From Mesodorylaimus sp. YZB2_4 (taxonomy: Eukaryota; Nematoda; Enoplea; Dorylaimida; Dorylaimidae), in contig JASANH010001297.1 in assembly GCA_030248295.1 (NCBI GenBank), forward strand, positions 186,001 to 250,000: 64,000 nt of DNA. Direction: 5' to 3'. Shown here piece after piece: positions 1 through 12,563 of the stretch; positions within the stretch are counted from its first letter, which is position 1; every line of letters begins with the position of its first letter. Position numbers and translations under genes: made by a program. The notes below the pieces were generated by a model, which saw only the letters and a list, made by a program, of their open reading frames with translations, did no database searches and was not told the DNA's origin.

Positions 1-704
1 TTGCCGAATACCAAGGTTGTAAAGTGAAAAGGAGGCTATTAAACCATATTTAATTTCCGCTAGTTTGGTGTAAAGAATGCAATCATGGGGAGACTCTCAA
101 AATGGGATGAAATCCTCCAATATTAAGGATGCTATGGCTTTATTTGTACTGTCGTATCGAATCTGGCATAATCTGATTTTATAAGGTGAAGGATTTTCGC
201 CTTGATTTGGATGGAAAATGTTAAAATTGCAGGCGGATATTTTGGACACATCAATCGGGATCTGCTTTTAGTTTAATAGCGATGAAGTATGCGTATGTGA
301 TTTCTCTGTTTCTAAATCACGTTTCTGTCAACCTGCGTTACCTCTTTCTAGGAAACCATTTTGTTGCATAGACGGTATGAGTAAAACGAGCAGCACTATT
401 TAGAAATATATACAGTCTTATGAAATACTGCGTAATCAATGCATGGGTTACTGCAACAAGTACAGGTGTGTGAGAGTATGCGAACTTTGACATGTTAGCC
501 GCAGTATGTTACTTAGATTAACAGCACAACACCAAACCGAGGCTACAACTCAGAGCGAAACTAAGAAAACTGATGAGGCGTACAACACTTGTGCAGTATG
601 TTAGGTTTCAAAAGAAACAAATCACGCAATAAAGAAAAAGTCAATCCAATCAAGCATTAGGCTTAAACTGGGTCCTTTTGAAATACTGTAAGCAGATCCT
701 GAAG
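1..704. other. non-coding stretch, nothing recognised
   Basis: AT-rich sequence downstream of the decayed receptor copy that follows. No open frame of useful length, RNA gene or repeat was recognised on either strand. Confidence 0.5.
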
Positions 705-1743
705 AACGATTACCGCACTGAGAACTGGAGCGAAAACCCGTTTGGTAAAATACCTCTAATTTTTTCACGAAATGTCCTACTAGCTGCTAGCATGACATAA
801 AAATCTGACGAATTCGCAATCATAATCTCCATTGTGCGTATGGCTGTAAAAGCAATGTTCTGGCAGCTTACTGAAAAATTAGGTATCAAAAGAAACATTG
901 TATGCGTGACCATTAATGACTTCGTTTAACGACTGCACTGTCTGATAAACCACCAGGGCGAACAACGTTTTCTTACCCTCTTTTCTCGCAGCTTCCTTTT
1001 CCGTTCCTCCATTCGGCGTTCCAGTTAGGACAGCCACTTGTTTGTTCCTTCTGTGATAAAGGTACACCAAATAGAAACCTGCCACGAACAGACAAACAGC
1101 CAAGAAAATCCACACGAGAATACGAATTTGCGTCAAAACAGCACCAAGAGTACTCGTTTGAAAATTGACATTATTCCTGATTTTGTAAATTTTAATTTCT
1201 CGTGGAACTCCTTCTACAGTGTACATGAATGTTGTGTACAGACAACACAGGAAGCTTAGACAAACTGAAATGGACACTGCTGCACATTCGCAAAGTTTTC
1301 GATTCATTTGTTTACATTCGATGGGGCATTTCAGTGCATATGCCCTGTCAATCACTGTAACCAAGGTTAGGCATAAAGCAACTGTTGTTGAGGTGTCACT
1401 TATCGTAATAGGAAAATGTGCAGCAAACCAAACCGAGTGGTAGGATTTCCTGAACCACAAAATTCCTGGTGGTGCATGCGTGCCAGACATCCAACAGAAA
1501 AATATTCCAAGCATCGCTGCACCAATCACATCAACAGTTTTTGCTATGGTTTCATATAATTAAAATCTATAAATTTTTTTTTCGTGATTGCTTATAAAAA
1601 AATGCAAAATTGAAAATGTGGTTAATAAAATCGAATGCTATAAAAACTGGTCTGACTATGAAAAATGAAGTAAAAAATAAATTATTAAATCTCTCGAGTT
1701 CGGCTGCTGTGGCCGTCGCTTTGCAGGTTATGTTGGCAGCCAT
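705..1743 (-). pseudogene. family A chemoreceptor-like GPCR pseudogene
   Basis: A decayed copy of the receptor family whose intact member lies at 3693-4805. The reading starts at the ATG at 1743-1741 (MAAN, as in the intact gene) and continues through TM1 to the YKQSRK motif. It then breaks by frameshifts in an A-rich run near 1570-1585 and near 1545. The frame from about 1545 to 900 carries TM2 to TM6, with WMSGTHA, TVIDRAYAL (the DRY-equivalent) and YLYHRRNKQV. Another frameshift near 905-915 moves the rest (TM7, NSSDFYVM) into a different frame, which ends at 710. At least three frame breaks make a functional product unlikely. The intact paralogue confirms the order of all segments. Introns at the breaks seem unlikely because the paralogues are intronless. 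Confidence 0.8.
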
Positions 1744-3692
1744 AACAGCTGTCTTCTGGTTTTAAAGACTGAAATAATTTTGAAACAAGTGCAGGCTGAA
1801 ACAGCTATCGATAAAATCAAGGAGTCAAGTCTCATGTGCCGCACTGAGGTTGGGACGCTGCTGAATTTCTGGGAGAAGAGTTCGCGAAAAGAGCTGATAG
1901 CGTTCGAAAAGCTTATAATATCCTTGCTTACCTTTTTTCCATTCCATCCAATCCCCATATAACTGATTAAAATGCGGTAATCCAAGTGGAAGAAGGAAGT
2001 TGGCTTATTGTTCCTTCAATGTGACTGCTTCGTACTCCATGGAAGACGTACTGCACTTGTTTTCGCGACCTGATAACTTCCAAAATTGACCGACTCCAGT
2101 TGTAAAACGTTTTGTACTGCTGGCTGGTGCTGAGGGAAGTAGAAAGCATTCATTCCCTGAATAGGAAAAAGTTTCGGAGAAATATTTGCTTGAATTATTA
2201 CCTAATCCGAATTAATCTTCAAAAGTTTCTTGACGTCAATCCATGCTGTATTAGGTCAAGAACTATCCGCATCAGACACATTTCGGATCAGTCTTACGCC
2301 CTTTCAACATATCTTTCTCTGAAGGGATTTTGTAGCGAAGAGGCGAGAAATGCCACGACAGCATTATTTCTGCTCAAAATCAGGCTTTCTTCATTTTGTT
2401 GAAACTTATGTGGGAAGGTAACAAAAAGCATCGTTCGATCGCATGGAAAAACATCAGCTCAATCTCAATCAGGCTACGGTTTTTCCTGCCAGGAACCTGA
2501 AGAGAGTACTGCCGCTCTAATCTATACCGTAAGCTATATGGACAGACAAAACTCCAGGCACAAGGAGCCAGTAGACATCAGAGGTGGGACAATAAAGGTG
2601 ACGATTTCGGAGTAATAATCGTCGAAGTTTAAACCCGGTATTCTGCTTGCTTCTCTCCTTTTCACCAGGGGCGCATACAGAATTCGATGAATCAACACTA
2701 ACTATTGCAGATATACAAACACAGTATAGCTGCTGCCTCGATAACTGGTCTAATATCTATCAGACGCCATGCGATATGAGTTTCAAAATTGAGAAAAAAA
2801 ATTTTTTGCACATAAAACTTTCTGTATACTGCATTTTATATACCCGCATATTCATGATAAGAAATTTCGCTTTCGACTGAAAAAGATGACAGGTAGTGTT
2901 TGCGAACGCCAAGCAGACGCTGTGTGACTGCTGCCAGTCATCTGCTTGCCTTCTACCCCCCAGAAAGAAGAAGCTCGCAGCACGAGCACTAATCGTAAAC
3001 CCACCCGTCACTCGTAAAGTATGTACATCTATACTTTTGTGCCCCTCTTCTTCCAATATGCTGCGGATTAGAGCCCGAAGAAAGCGTTACCAAATTTTCG
3101 CCCTCGAAACTCAGAAAAAGTCTTCGGCTGACTACTCATTGTTACTTGTTGTAGGCTGCTAATGTCAGTCGAGCGTGTGCCAGACCCACGTTAGCCTTGC
3201 TACGACAAAGACAGTCGGGCGACCGCTGCTAGGAGGCAGAGGAGGGCGATGACCCACAAAGACTGGAAGCCATGGCAGCCATGGCCATAGTTATCTATTT
3301 AGGCGCGAGGTGATTGTAAGTTCATCGCGCCTAGTCGCTACTAGGCGTGCGGTTAGCGAGGGGAGGACGCTAAGCCACTGCTGGACGCAATCTTCATTTG
3401 TGCGAACCCACGATGTTTGACACGAGGCGATTTTTGCCTGGTTTTTCGCTACTATGTATTGTACTGATTATTCACTGCCAGAGACAATTCTATTGCTGAC
3501 ATTGCGCAATTATTCAAACGATTTTTACAGATAACTTCTTGATGTTCTAGCTTTGCCACATCACTGCTGTACACACAAACACGTAATAACAAAAATCATA
3601 AGAAAAAGGGCGCACTACATTTTTTCCTTATGTAAAGTTTTTAAAAATGCTTTAAATTCATACTCAATCCGCGTATCCCCTCTTCAATTATC
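1744..3692. other. intergenic stretch between two family A receptors
   Basis: No gene recognised. The open frames here are short and lack family motifs. The last 300 bases would hold the 3' untranslated region of the receptor at 3693-4805. Confidence 0.45.
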
Positions 3693-4805
3693 TCACTCCC
3701 GCCTTCCTTGCTGACTCCCACCTGGCAGCTGACTGATTGATCTCGAACGTGATCTCGCGGTCAAAATTTGCTCTGCCGCCCCTCTTGAGCTGAAAAAGGG
3801 CAACACACTCCTCACTTTGCCACGAAACGTCTTACTCACCAACATCATCACATAAAAATCAGACGCATTCATTATTGATATTTCAATATTGCGTACAGCT
3901 GTCAAAATAATACCTTCGCAGGTCACAGAGAAATTAGGTCTCAAAAGTAACATAGAATGGGTGATCATGATGACTACCTGATTTACTGCCTGAAAGGTCT
4001 GATAAACAGTCAAAGCAAATAACGTCTTTTCTGCCTTCTTCCTAGCTATTTCTTTATCCGCCTTTGCCGTACTCGATGCCCCCGTCAATGCTCCTACTTG
4101 CTTATTCCTTCGATGATATAAAAAGACTAAATATAGCCCAGCAATAAAAAGACTCACTGCTAACAAAATCCATATGGCAGTGCGAATGTGTGTGAGGATT
4201 TTACACGTTAGACTTGTCTGAAAGGTAGCATCGTTGCCCACTTTATACAAACCCTCTCCGCCTGGTACTTGGTCTATAGTATACAAAAAAGTGATATAGA
4301 GCGATGAGAAAATACTGATGCAGATGGAAACGGATAACGCAAGAATCTCGAAAGATTTTCTATTCAATTGCTTATATTTGACTGGAAATTTGAGGGCGTA
4401 TGCTCTATCGAATACAGTGACCAATGACAAGAATAGAGTGGTGGTGGCTGTGATTTCGTTGAACATAACTGGTATATGACCAGCAAACCACATCAGGGCG
4501 TGGTGTTTTCTAAACCAGCCAACACCTGGTTCAGCATGAGTTCCAGACATCCAACTGAATAGCAATCCTTTCATGGCTGATGCCATCACATCCACTGCCT
4601 TGGCGATGGTTTCGTATAGTTGAAAACTATATATTTTTTCTTTGCGAGACTGTTTGTAAAAAAGGGCGAATGAAACGGCGTGAGCAACGAAATCAAAGAG
4701 AATACAAATGGGTTTCACGATGAAGAGGGATGTGAATGTGAGAGTATTGATTGCTTGGAGGTCGGATGGGGATACTAAGTATTTACAAGAAACGTTGGCA
4801 GCCAT
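3693..4805 (-). CDS. family A chemoreceptor-like GPCR, intact
   Basis: A seven-transmembrane receptor of 370 residues in one uninterrupted exon, from the ATG at 4805 (MAANVSCK). Hydrophobic segments fall near residues 22-50 (TM1), 65-85 (TM2), 104-135 (TM3), 152-176 (TM4), 205-232 (TM5), 260-285 (TM6) and 296-325 (TM7). TM3 ends in VFDRAYAL at 132-138, so DRY is replaced by DRA. TM7 carries NASDFYVM at 313-320 in place of NPxxY. A basic third loop (HRRNKQV) and a basic, serine/arginine-rich tail follow GPCR layout. NVS at residues 4-6 is a possible extracellular glycosylation site. It is closest to 23791-24933 in this window. A TATA-like site lies about 100 bases upstream. I infer a plasma-membrane chemosensory or peptide receptor; the nematode family (for example srw or another) and the ligand are not resolved. 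Confidence 0.85.
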   Translation of the reverse strand: MAANVSCKYLVSPSDLQAINTLTFTSLFIVKPICILFDFVAHAVSFALFYKQSRKEKIYSFQLYETIAKAVDVMASAMKGLLFSWMSGTHAEPGVGWFRKHHALMWFAGHIPVMFNEITATTTLFLSLVTVFDRAYALKFPVKYKQLNRKSFEILALSVSICISIFSSLYITFLYTIDQVPGGEGLYKVGNDATFQTSLTCKILTHIRTAIWILLAVSLFIAGLYLVFLYHRRNKQVGALTGASSTAKADKEIARKKAEKTLFALTVYQTFQAVNQVVIMITHSMLLLRPNFSVTCEGIILTAVRNIEISIMNASDFYVMMLVSKTFRGKVRSVLPFFSSRGAAEQILTARSRSRSISQLPGGSQQGRRE

Positions 4806-4903
4806 AATTTTATGACTCTCGCGATACTCAAACTGACGTTAGAAAGAGTCTGGAGCCTGGCCTCGAGTACTTCTAGCCCGATCCTACGACGAGCCAGATC
4901 ATT

Positions 4904-4911
4904 ACTTATAT
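4904..4911 (-). promoter_or_regulatory. candidate TATA box of the receptor at 3693-4805
   Basis: The minus strand reads CATATAAG about 100 bases upstream of the ATG. Two other intact single-exon receptors have a TATA match about 80 bases before their ATG, which supports a core promoter. No transcript start evidence is available. Confidence 0.4.
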
Positions 4912-5089
4912 GGTGGCTGATGTACGTTTTAGGCCTGTTATCTTTGTTAAGCGAGATAGAAGACTTTGACACAATGGGTCCCGAGATCATATGAGTTTGG
5001 ATTTTGTTCAATTAAATCCAAATATCTGTATCCTAGGAGCAAAGTCGGATTGATCCTAAAATTATGGATGGTACAGAGCAAGTATGGCA

Positions 5090-5480
5090 AGGTCGGCTGG
5101 GTTAGAGGGGGGTTCCGGGGGGGAAGAGGGGAAGAGGGGAAGGGGGAAAGAGAGGAGGTGGGAGGGTGAGGGGGGAAAGGGAGGGGGAAAGAGGGAGGGG
5201 GTAGAGATCCAATCAGATCGCCTAAGCCTGATCTGATTACGTGTGAGACAGGTCAGGCCAGTTCAGGTTTGGGTCGAGTCGAATGAGTGAGTTTTATGAC
5301 TGTTACATACAGTACTGAGGCTGGCTGGACATTAGGCTGTGCTTGGAGGCCAGGTCTTGGTCCTGCCCACACAATTTGATCGCTTTTGCTTCCTTCTTGC
5401 TGGACCTGGGGTTGGGGTTTCGAGAGGAAGGGTTCAATGTCCTGGCCAGCCCAACAAGGGTGGGTTTACTCTCCCTTCTT
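5090..5480. repeat. dispersed repeat with polypurine tract, copy 1
   Basis: This block is repeated at about 62620-63000 in the same orientation. Both copies begin with GGTCGGCTG, run into a long G/A tract (here 5104-5208), then share a block starting AATCAGATCGCCTAAG. They continue through CTGGACATT or CTGGACAAT, GGAGGCCAGGTCTTGGTC, and a shared end around CTTTTGCTTCCTTC and CAATGTCCTGGCC. No coding capacity is seen. The family is unknown. Confidence 0.75.
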
Positions 5481-7999
5481 GCCCATACTTTGTGCATAGG
5501 TGCACCAAGAAATCAAACGCACTAAAGTTTTCCCAAAGACCTTTAAAAACTGTCCAAGCCGGCGCATCAGGAAGATTCGAAATTTCACCGTAACCGTTAG
5601 TGGGTTTAGATTCCTTCGTTGGTTTTAGAGAACAGAGAATTTGCTGATGCTGTTGCGTGTAGTGGTCACGAAGTCCATGTGCTGAGAATTGTGTCGCCTA
5701 CTCTGTGGCTATCATGTCAGGGAGCATGTCGACGAATCATTTTGCAAATTCTTATGCAATTCTGAAGGCTGCAGATGAAGCTAATGGCAGATGCTTATAC
5801 TTCTCAAGTATAATATCGTCTCTCGTAGAATTCGTGGCTGTCAGATTGCAGAAAAATTTCCAACCTTGCATGGCTTCTGTGAGGGGTGAGATAACGAGAT
5901 AATGAGTATGGTAACCTCATACAAAACCATATACTAGCAGCACGCAACCAGCATTACTATCAGCGGTCTTCTTAGCACTTAGATTATTAGTTCAGTGGTG
6001 GGGCTCCTCAAGCTAGCGCAAAAGTTACGTTACGGATAAGCCTAGATTCACAGAGCATACTAACAAAATTGTTCGCAACCCGCTAGATAGGCCTCGTGAA
6101 TGAAAGTTATTGATTGCTTTTGTCTTCTTCTCTCATCGCTCACTACCGAATGATCTCAAACTTAAATTTAACTTAACAACGAACTGTACCCCATGCATGA
6201 ACTATTGTTTAAAAGGGGGTGTCAAATCCAACAGGTTTCATCCGTATCCCTGAGAAAATAAATGGCGTTCGTAGGGCGCCATGGCCATGGCACAATCGGC
6301 TGGTTATTCCTGTCTAATATCAATAGCCATCCCCAACTCGAAATACGTTTCGACGGACTCGACAGTACAAAAAGAATGGAAGACCCAGATAAATGGCTTT
6401 TCTTGAAACGCTGCAAATACTGCATCAATTTTCGCTGAGTTGAACAACACAGAAATTTGCTGTATTCACTATTTTCAACTCAATTTTTTTTCTCATGTCT
6501 GAATTTTAAGAAGCGCGTCACTGACTACTCGGAATGAAATATGATCACCAGTCCATGAATGGCGCTCTTGTGAAGCCGTGTTTTATCCAAATGCGCCTTG
6601 CTATCCTATCCTCTTACCCTCTTTTGTATTTTCGCCCTTTTGTCTACGCGCCTTAATCACTGATGCGCCCTTTTTGCTGCGCCCTTTTGGTATCAGAACC
6701 TAGCAAACGATAGCCGATATAAAACCTTACTCTCACGCGTCTCGGTGCGTTGAAAGACGCTAGATATTAATCAAAGTTCTGGCTTACATATCCGAAAACT
6801 TCGAAATAGCACATGCTCATGATGTAGTAACAAGATTAACCCATGACAGGACCTTGTCCAGGTTTGTACCACTGAAAACTTTCGCATGCTTTATAAGCAT
6901 AGTGCTGGTTAAAGCCATAGCACCACAATAGGAGGTTTGCTAATATGCATTGCGAATGATAGAAGCAGCAGTGGTTGAGGCAGGGGTGTATTTTTTGGTA
7001 CACATTACTGTAAATAATATAAAACACCAATGTGTTGGGGAATGCTGAAAATTTGCTCACGATCCTATTGAGCATAAAAGCCCATGAATTTACTACTGTA
7101 TGTACATTGTGCGCATAACAAGTGATACAGTCTGTCTGATTTCCCAGCGCCAGGGTATATAGGCTAAAAATTCATTTAACATCCGGGCCAATGATAAAAT
7201 ATCGCAGCTGAAAAGTTTTCCTAGAGGACGTTTCCTGCCTTGTTTAATTAAAGCCTAAACAAAAAATAGTTATTACATAATTATGCCGCCTATGTAACCA
7301 ATTTTATTTCACCTTAATTCGTTGGCGCTGCAGGATGCTATAGATGTTCTAGAACAATTTTTAACTTCGCTCAGGTAATCATCTCGGATCAAGGCAAGGT
7401 CCCGCGTAGATTTTTTATGAGGTCTGCTGAGTGAGTACATCATGCAGTCTGCTGCCAGCTTGGGGTCGTCACGTCATAAACAAGAATTTATCAGAGCGTT
7501 GAGCAAGATATTGCATATTTGCGGGATGCGCTTGCAAGTGGAAGGTAGCTACAGGCAGTTATGCATAACTATTCATAGGTAGGCCAGATACAATAAGCTG
7601 ACATTGTACCTGACACCATAACGGGTTGTCATCGAATTTAAAGCTGACTATCAATAGAAAAATGGTGAAAAGAGACCCTTTCACATTTCATTGGAGTTAT
7701 TCAACGTTTTGAATTTGCCAATATCTGCACAAAACAACGCAAAAAAAAAATTTGTCGAATCAATTTTTCCTCTTTCAACTAGGTATGGCAAGACATCGTT
7801 CCCATTGGTAATTCACGCTCAAACGAGTAACAAATGCCTGACTTCGAAAAAGCTTATCTCTTCGATTATCTTGCAATCTACAGCGAATGGAAAATGATCA
7901 CGAACTCGTTGAATGGAAAGCTGAAGCTATGAGATAAGTTCCAGATGTACTTTTGTTTTTCAAAATTCAGCAGCCTCACAGTCCCTGTCCGCTGTCGCT
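5481..7999. other. intergenic stretch, no gene recognised
   Basis: Short open frames only, for example 5705-5902 on the plus strand, which shows no recognisable motif. AT-rich, with no RNA gene seen. Confidence 0.4.
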
Positions 8000-8165
8000 C
8001 TTTCTGCCGCTCTGTATGAATATCTCAATCTTACATCAGCCAGGGAGTCTTTGTCGCCGAGGAGATATGATGATTATTCTAGTTCTATTCAAGTCACCTG
8101 AGCTCAACAAAATTAATCTGGCATCTCTTTTTCAATCTGACGCTAGCTGATCTCACATTAGGGGT
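8000..8165 (+). pseudogene. srsx-like receptor remnant
   Basis: The stretch GATATGATGATTATTCTAGT followed by TTCAAGTCACCTGAGCTCAA aligns with the TM1 and first-loop region of the intact receptor just downstream (8640-8730). Stops and indels interrupt every frame, and only the TM1-TM2 portion is recognisable. It is best explained as the debris of a tandem duplicate. Confidence 0.55.
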
Positions 8166-8448
8166 GTTCGAAAGAGACATACAGTATTTGGAAAAAACTT
8201 TTCTTTTCTAACGCAATGGATGGAGACATGCCTTCACCATTGGTAGCTGATTGAATGTAATTTAGGCTTCGACCGGATAACAGCTAGGATCGTTATCTAT
8301 TACAATATATCACGAAGGATTTCCTGATCAGCATGAAATGAGCCCAGTCGCGAATGCAATTTGCGCATCCTGTCAGTCACCTCATGCGCAATCTCATTAG
8401 AAAATGTAGTGTTCTTTCCCAGAAGGAGCGCAGGATTATTTGATTTTC

Positions 8449-8456
8449 TATAAAAG
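8449..8456 (+). promoter_or_regulatory. candidate TATA box of the srsx-like gene at 8529
   Basis: TATAAAAG lies 80 bases upstream of the ATG. The receptor gene at 43252 has the same motif (TATAAAA at 43170) at almost the same distance. Confidence 0.55.
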
Positions 8457-8528
8457 GCCCTCATGAACCTTACATTCGAAAACATTTTTCTTGTCATCAA
8501 ATTAAATCTGTGAGCTTTTATTGTCTGA

Positions 8529-9503
8529 ATGGATGATAATAATGTGATGATTCCAGTGAACCTCACTCTACAAAGTTTCAACCCTTTCGACATTTATATC
8601 TGGCCCGCAGGAATCGGGTTCATCGTTGGCGGAGCCGGGACATTGTTTGGAAATATGATGATTATACTTGCTATAATTAAGTCACACGAGCTCAAGAAAA
8701 ATCGATGCAATCTTTTGGTGGGGAATCTGGCATTTGCAGATTTCATATCAGGAGCCTACATCATCGTTGCTGGTGTATACGCTATAATTGGTTCCGTTTT
8801 CGGTTTGAGCTCGATGGCCATGACCAACGAGCAATGTTATTACATGTTCATACCTGCCATATTCTCATTCAATGCTGGATCGCTCATGATTCTGGCCATT
8901 GGGTTGGACAGACTAATCGCGCTGAGTTGGCCAATGTTCTACAAAAGCCTGACAAAACGGTATATTATTACGACGATTGCGGTCTCCTGGTTGTTTGGTG
9001 GAGTAAACGCAGTTTTGGGTTTTATATACAAGGACTCCATCGAAGTGGTTCCTTCGTGCAATATTCCCACTTCTCTCAGAAAAACAGCATTATCATTCTG
9101 GAACTATTCTAATATTCTTATAAACGTCCTGGTGGTTGCTAGCTATGCCGGCGCTTATCGCAGAGCAAAGTCTCTTGCTAAGATAAAATCGACCAATAAT
9201 GACCAGATATTACGTAATAATCGATTGCTATCATCGCTATTGATTTGTGTCTCGATTTACATCCTAGGCTGGATGGCTGCCATGGTTATCATCTTTCTGG
9301 TCAACGTCACTTCTGCCCCTCCCTCTGTCATCTTTCATTGTTCCACGTATGTCGGATTGCTGGCCACTGTGAATGTCGGGTGCAATTTTTATGTCTATTG
9401 TGCCAGGAGTGACGAGTACAGACAAGCGTTTCGAAAAATTTTAAAATTTGAGACCAATCAAGTCGACGCAATTCAGATCATGAGTGGGCTGCAGGCTTCT
9501 TAA
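8529..9503 (+). CDS. srsx-like chemoreceptor GPCR, twin 1
   Basis: A rhodopsin-like seven-transmembrane receptor of 324 residues in one exon, starting at the ATG at 8529. Visible landmarks are a glycosylation sequon NLT at 11-13, TM1 with GN at 41-42, TM2 with NLAFAD at 66-71, Cys103 at the top of TM3, and GLDRL at 125-129 in place of DRY. Cys177 in extracellular loop 2 is the likely disulfide partner of Cys103. TM7 ends with NFYVYCARSDEYRQAF, matching the srsx pattern of Tyr, Ser and a YR pair after TM7. This layout resembles the nematode srsx class, which is mostly chemosensory; the ligand is unknown. A twin at 15032-16006 is almost identical. The family call is good; membership of srsx rather than another rhodopsin-like class is an inference. 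Confidence 0.88.
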   Translation: MDDNNVMIPVNLTLQSFNPFDIYIWPAGIGFIVGGAGTLFGNMMIILAIIKSHELKKNRCNLLVGNLAFADFISGAYIIVAGVYAIIGSVFGLSSMAMTNEQCYYMFIPAIFSFNAGSLMILAIGLDRLIALSWPMFYKSLTKRYIITTIAVSWLFGGVNAVLGFIYKDSIEVVPSCNIPTSLRKTALSFWNYSNILINVLVVASYAGAYRRAKSLAKIKSTNNDQILRNNRLLSSLLICVSIYILGWMAAMVIIFLVNVTSAPPSVIFHCSTYVGLLATVNVGCNFYVYCARSDEYRQAFRKILKFETNQVDAIQIMSGLQAS

Positions 9504-9640
9504 TCTATGCACTTTTTGTGTCAGAATGGTTCGGTGATTTGTATCGTTGAAATAGGACACCTCCGGGATGCTTAACTGCAGATTTGATGTTTGGTGCATG
9601 ATGGCGTCGATTGCCTGCGGCTATTGCTATTGCTATTTGT

Positions 9641-10247
9641 AAAAAGAATCTGTTACTAGACAACAAGAAGGTTAGCCCAGCCACCCTACTCTAACCAAAT
9701 GCAAGGCGAGATGCGAGGTTGGCTGGGCGGCACATGCTTGAGTGAGTTATACTTACCTAGAAGTGATATATCTACGTTTATGTTGCGTTCAGGGCGAGGC
9801 TCACAATTGTAATCTCACACTCACCCACAATGCATGCCTCCGTGATGTACTCGGTGCATTCTGGAGTAGTGGAGTCGACTCCCTGCGGGGTTTTGTTTTC
9901 TGTTTCTCACTTAGGCCAATACCCACATAAATATACTTATTCGTATTTTGGAGTGAGTTTGGAAGTTAGTGGTTTTGGAATAAGATTCCCGTTTGTTACC
10001 TCGAACATACTTAGGAAACAGTGAGGACTTGCTGCAGTAAGGTTGCATCTGTCGTGACAGCCAGAGTACTGAATGTCTAGCACACGGCCTGTTGCACTTT
10101 TCATAGTGACAGTGCAGCAGTTCTGTTTGATCACAATTTATCTACAAACGACGCAGAGGGATCCCAGCCAAACTCGCATCTCGCCTTGCATTTGGTTAGA
10201 GTAGGGTGGCTGCTAACCTTTTTGTTGTCTGATAACAGATTTTTTTA
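9641..10247. mobile_element. non-autonomous TIR element (family M1), copy 1
   Basis: The ends are inverted copies: left AATCTGTTACTAGACAACAA, right the complement of AATCTGTTATCAGACAACAA. The inversion continues through GGTTAGCCCAGCCACC and AACCAAATGCAAGGCGAGAT. A second copy occupies about 39241-39833. The interior has no transposase frame, so this is a MITE-like element. No clear target duplication was found. Confidence 0.8.
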
Positions 10248-12563
10248 GAAATAATGGTACTTTTTCGCACCCACATTTGGGCTAGGAATTCAGAATAGAT
10301 AGCAGAAATTTGTCGTCTAGTCCCTCCTAAGCTGACGCAAATTTCGCACAAAGACGGTTGCCACGTTATGCTCTGCACTGTAGCCTACTGCGCATAAGTT
10401 CTAATGTGGCTTGTGTGAGGAAGTATGCAGATTTATCGGCAGAGGGCCGATTTGCATGAGGCCAGTTGATGTGCATTTGGCCGCCATCTTGGAGCCAGGG
10501 CAAGTTCTTGTTTTGTTTCTGGTGTTAGTATAGGTGACTGTTCGAGACCTGTTTTGGTGTACCTGAAATAGGCTTCTTATCATGTGTTTTCTATTGACGT
10601 GTCTGGTTTTCTGATTTGCGTATTCCTCAGGACTAGGTATATAGTTATAGACCAGCTCTAATGCTGTGAGGCAGTTGCACATCGTGTGATCCTTGCGTTC
10701 AGACGTCTCGAATAAACGCTACATAATTCGTTTGGATTTTGTCTTCCCATCACGTATGGCCAGATTTCCGAATCGCCGAACGAACCGATTCCAGCCCTAC
10801 TTCAACCGGGTATTTGGTAAGCTGTGTTGAGATTGGATGTAGTGAGGTGCTAGGTATCAACCATTACTTCATGACACTTGCCTGAACAGGCAACTAATGT
10901 GGCTGTTGATAGGCAGGGGGTTTTCACACTCTAAGAGCACTCCATTGCCGCCTGTGCCGGTGCCGTAATGTGCCGGTTGTGCCAGCAAAAAAATCAAAAT
11001 TCGAGTAATTTTCTAGTGGCAAACGGGCTCAATTTCAGCAACGAATATTCTTTGCTACAGAGAATGTACAGTAGATGATAAGTAGATTTTTCAAAAACTT
11101 TGGGCTTAGATATCAAAACAATAAAAAACAAGCCAACTAATCCACCAAACCAAAGCAAAAAATTCAACCAACCTGAACAGAAAAGAAGGGCAGTACGTAT
11201 AATTTTAACGAAGGGTAACTACGGCTAACAGAAACAGCACTTACACGCCGCACGGCTAATAAAAAAAATCCGCCTCCTGGTGGTGGCGTTAAAATCCAGC
11301 TTTTCAAGCACGAGCAATTATTTCGCTCGAATCTTAAAATCCCACCCTCAAAAGACTAATTCTCGCTTTAAGAGCTTTTAGAAGAACCAACTCTTTTGTC
11401 CGTAGCTTTAGTGGTTATTGCTGTGGACAGGACTTAAGTACTTCGTCGTCATCGTCGTCTTGCGTCGTCATCTCTGGAACAGCAAAACGTGCATTTTAGA
11501 TCTCGAGAACGGCTAAGCCATTTCCAACAAAATTTTGCACGATTATTTACCATGGCAAACATAGCGCATCCCCAAAATTTTGTGCAGTTTTGTTGATCTG
11601 TTGTCGAGTTATGGACGGGCAAATTTGTCCGGTTAACATTGCGCGTCTGTGTGGCTGGGCTAAACAGGCAGCTACCGCGACTGTTGATATTTCGGTAGCC
11701 AAGCACTTAAGCGCTCTTCAAGGGCACTGCACACTAGAGCTATTCATTAAACATACAAAGGCGTGAAGAGAAAGGCATGAAAAGCGTGAATTAATCAAAT
11801 TCTGATTACAAGACTCGCTTTAAACCTTCAAAAGGGACCGCATGATCAGATAATCAGATGTGTGCGATCATATAGTCGAGCTGGTTTTACAAATTTTGTA
11901 ACCCGCAAAAGTTAGTAGTGCTGCTGTTTCAGATGTTTTTCTTGAAATGAGCTTCTTGTTCTGCCATTAAATAAATAACGTTAATACGCATGAGTGTCTG
12001 TAACATTGAAGTGTAGGCGGGAAGCCTCCCTGAGTGCGCAAGGTACCACTATTATGGCTTCTTCACTTTGGCGAAATGACCAGTACACTGGTAATTATTA
12101 TTATCGATTGCACCGATCACGATTAGAAAAACATTGATTCTCATAGCTCCTGGTCCCGTATCACTAGGAAATAAGCGTAAAACAAATTTTTCTGCTAAAA
12201 GAGGTCTTGCACAGTTAGGGGAAGGTCTTGGGAAAGCTAGGAAAGATAGGCTAGGAAAGACACGCTAGGAAAGATAGGGTATGCAAAAGAGCCCTGGTGT
12301 TGGAGTGATTTTTCCCCATGCTTGTCAGTCCAAAGGGGGGGAGGGTATTTTTGGCCCCTTATCCGCTGTCCCGGCTTTTTAGTCCCGTATTGGAGAGCCT
12401 CCCGCCCCATAAGGCCTCTCCTCGTTTATCGAGCCCGGAGGGATGAAGGGTGAGTCACCCACAGACCACGAACTGGATCACTCAATGACCCTCACGATTA
12501 GTGGTGGTGCTTATATTCATGCAGAAAAAGCAGCTTGAGCATGTTTCCTAATCAGCCGTTGTT
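10248..12563. other. intergenic stretch with simple repeats
   Basis: No gene recognised. It holds a small GTCGTC-rich run at about 11441-11473 and a short tandem of GCTAGGAAAGATAG-like units at 12230-12280. Confidence 0.4.

Noticed and set aside
2896-3162. Basic plus-strand frame near 3 kb
   Set aside because: Low complexity, no homologue recognised, no promoter or splice context.
8705-9112. Second open frame of 135 codons inside the srsx-like gene, also present at 15208-15615
   Set aside because: It is an overlapping frame whose conservation follows from the near-identity of the twin receptor genes. It has no independent motif.
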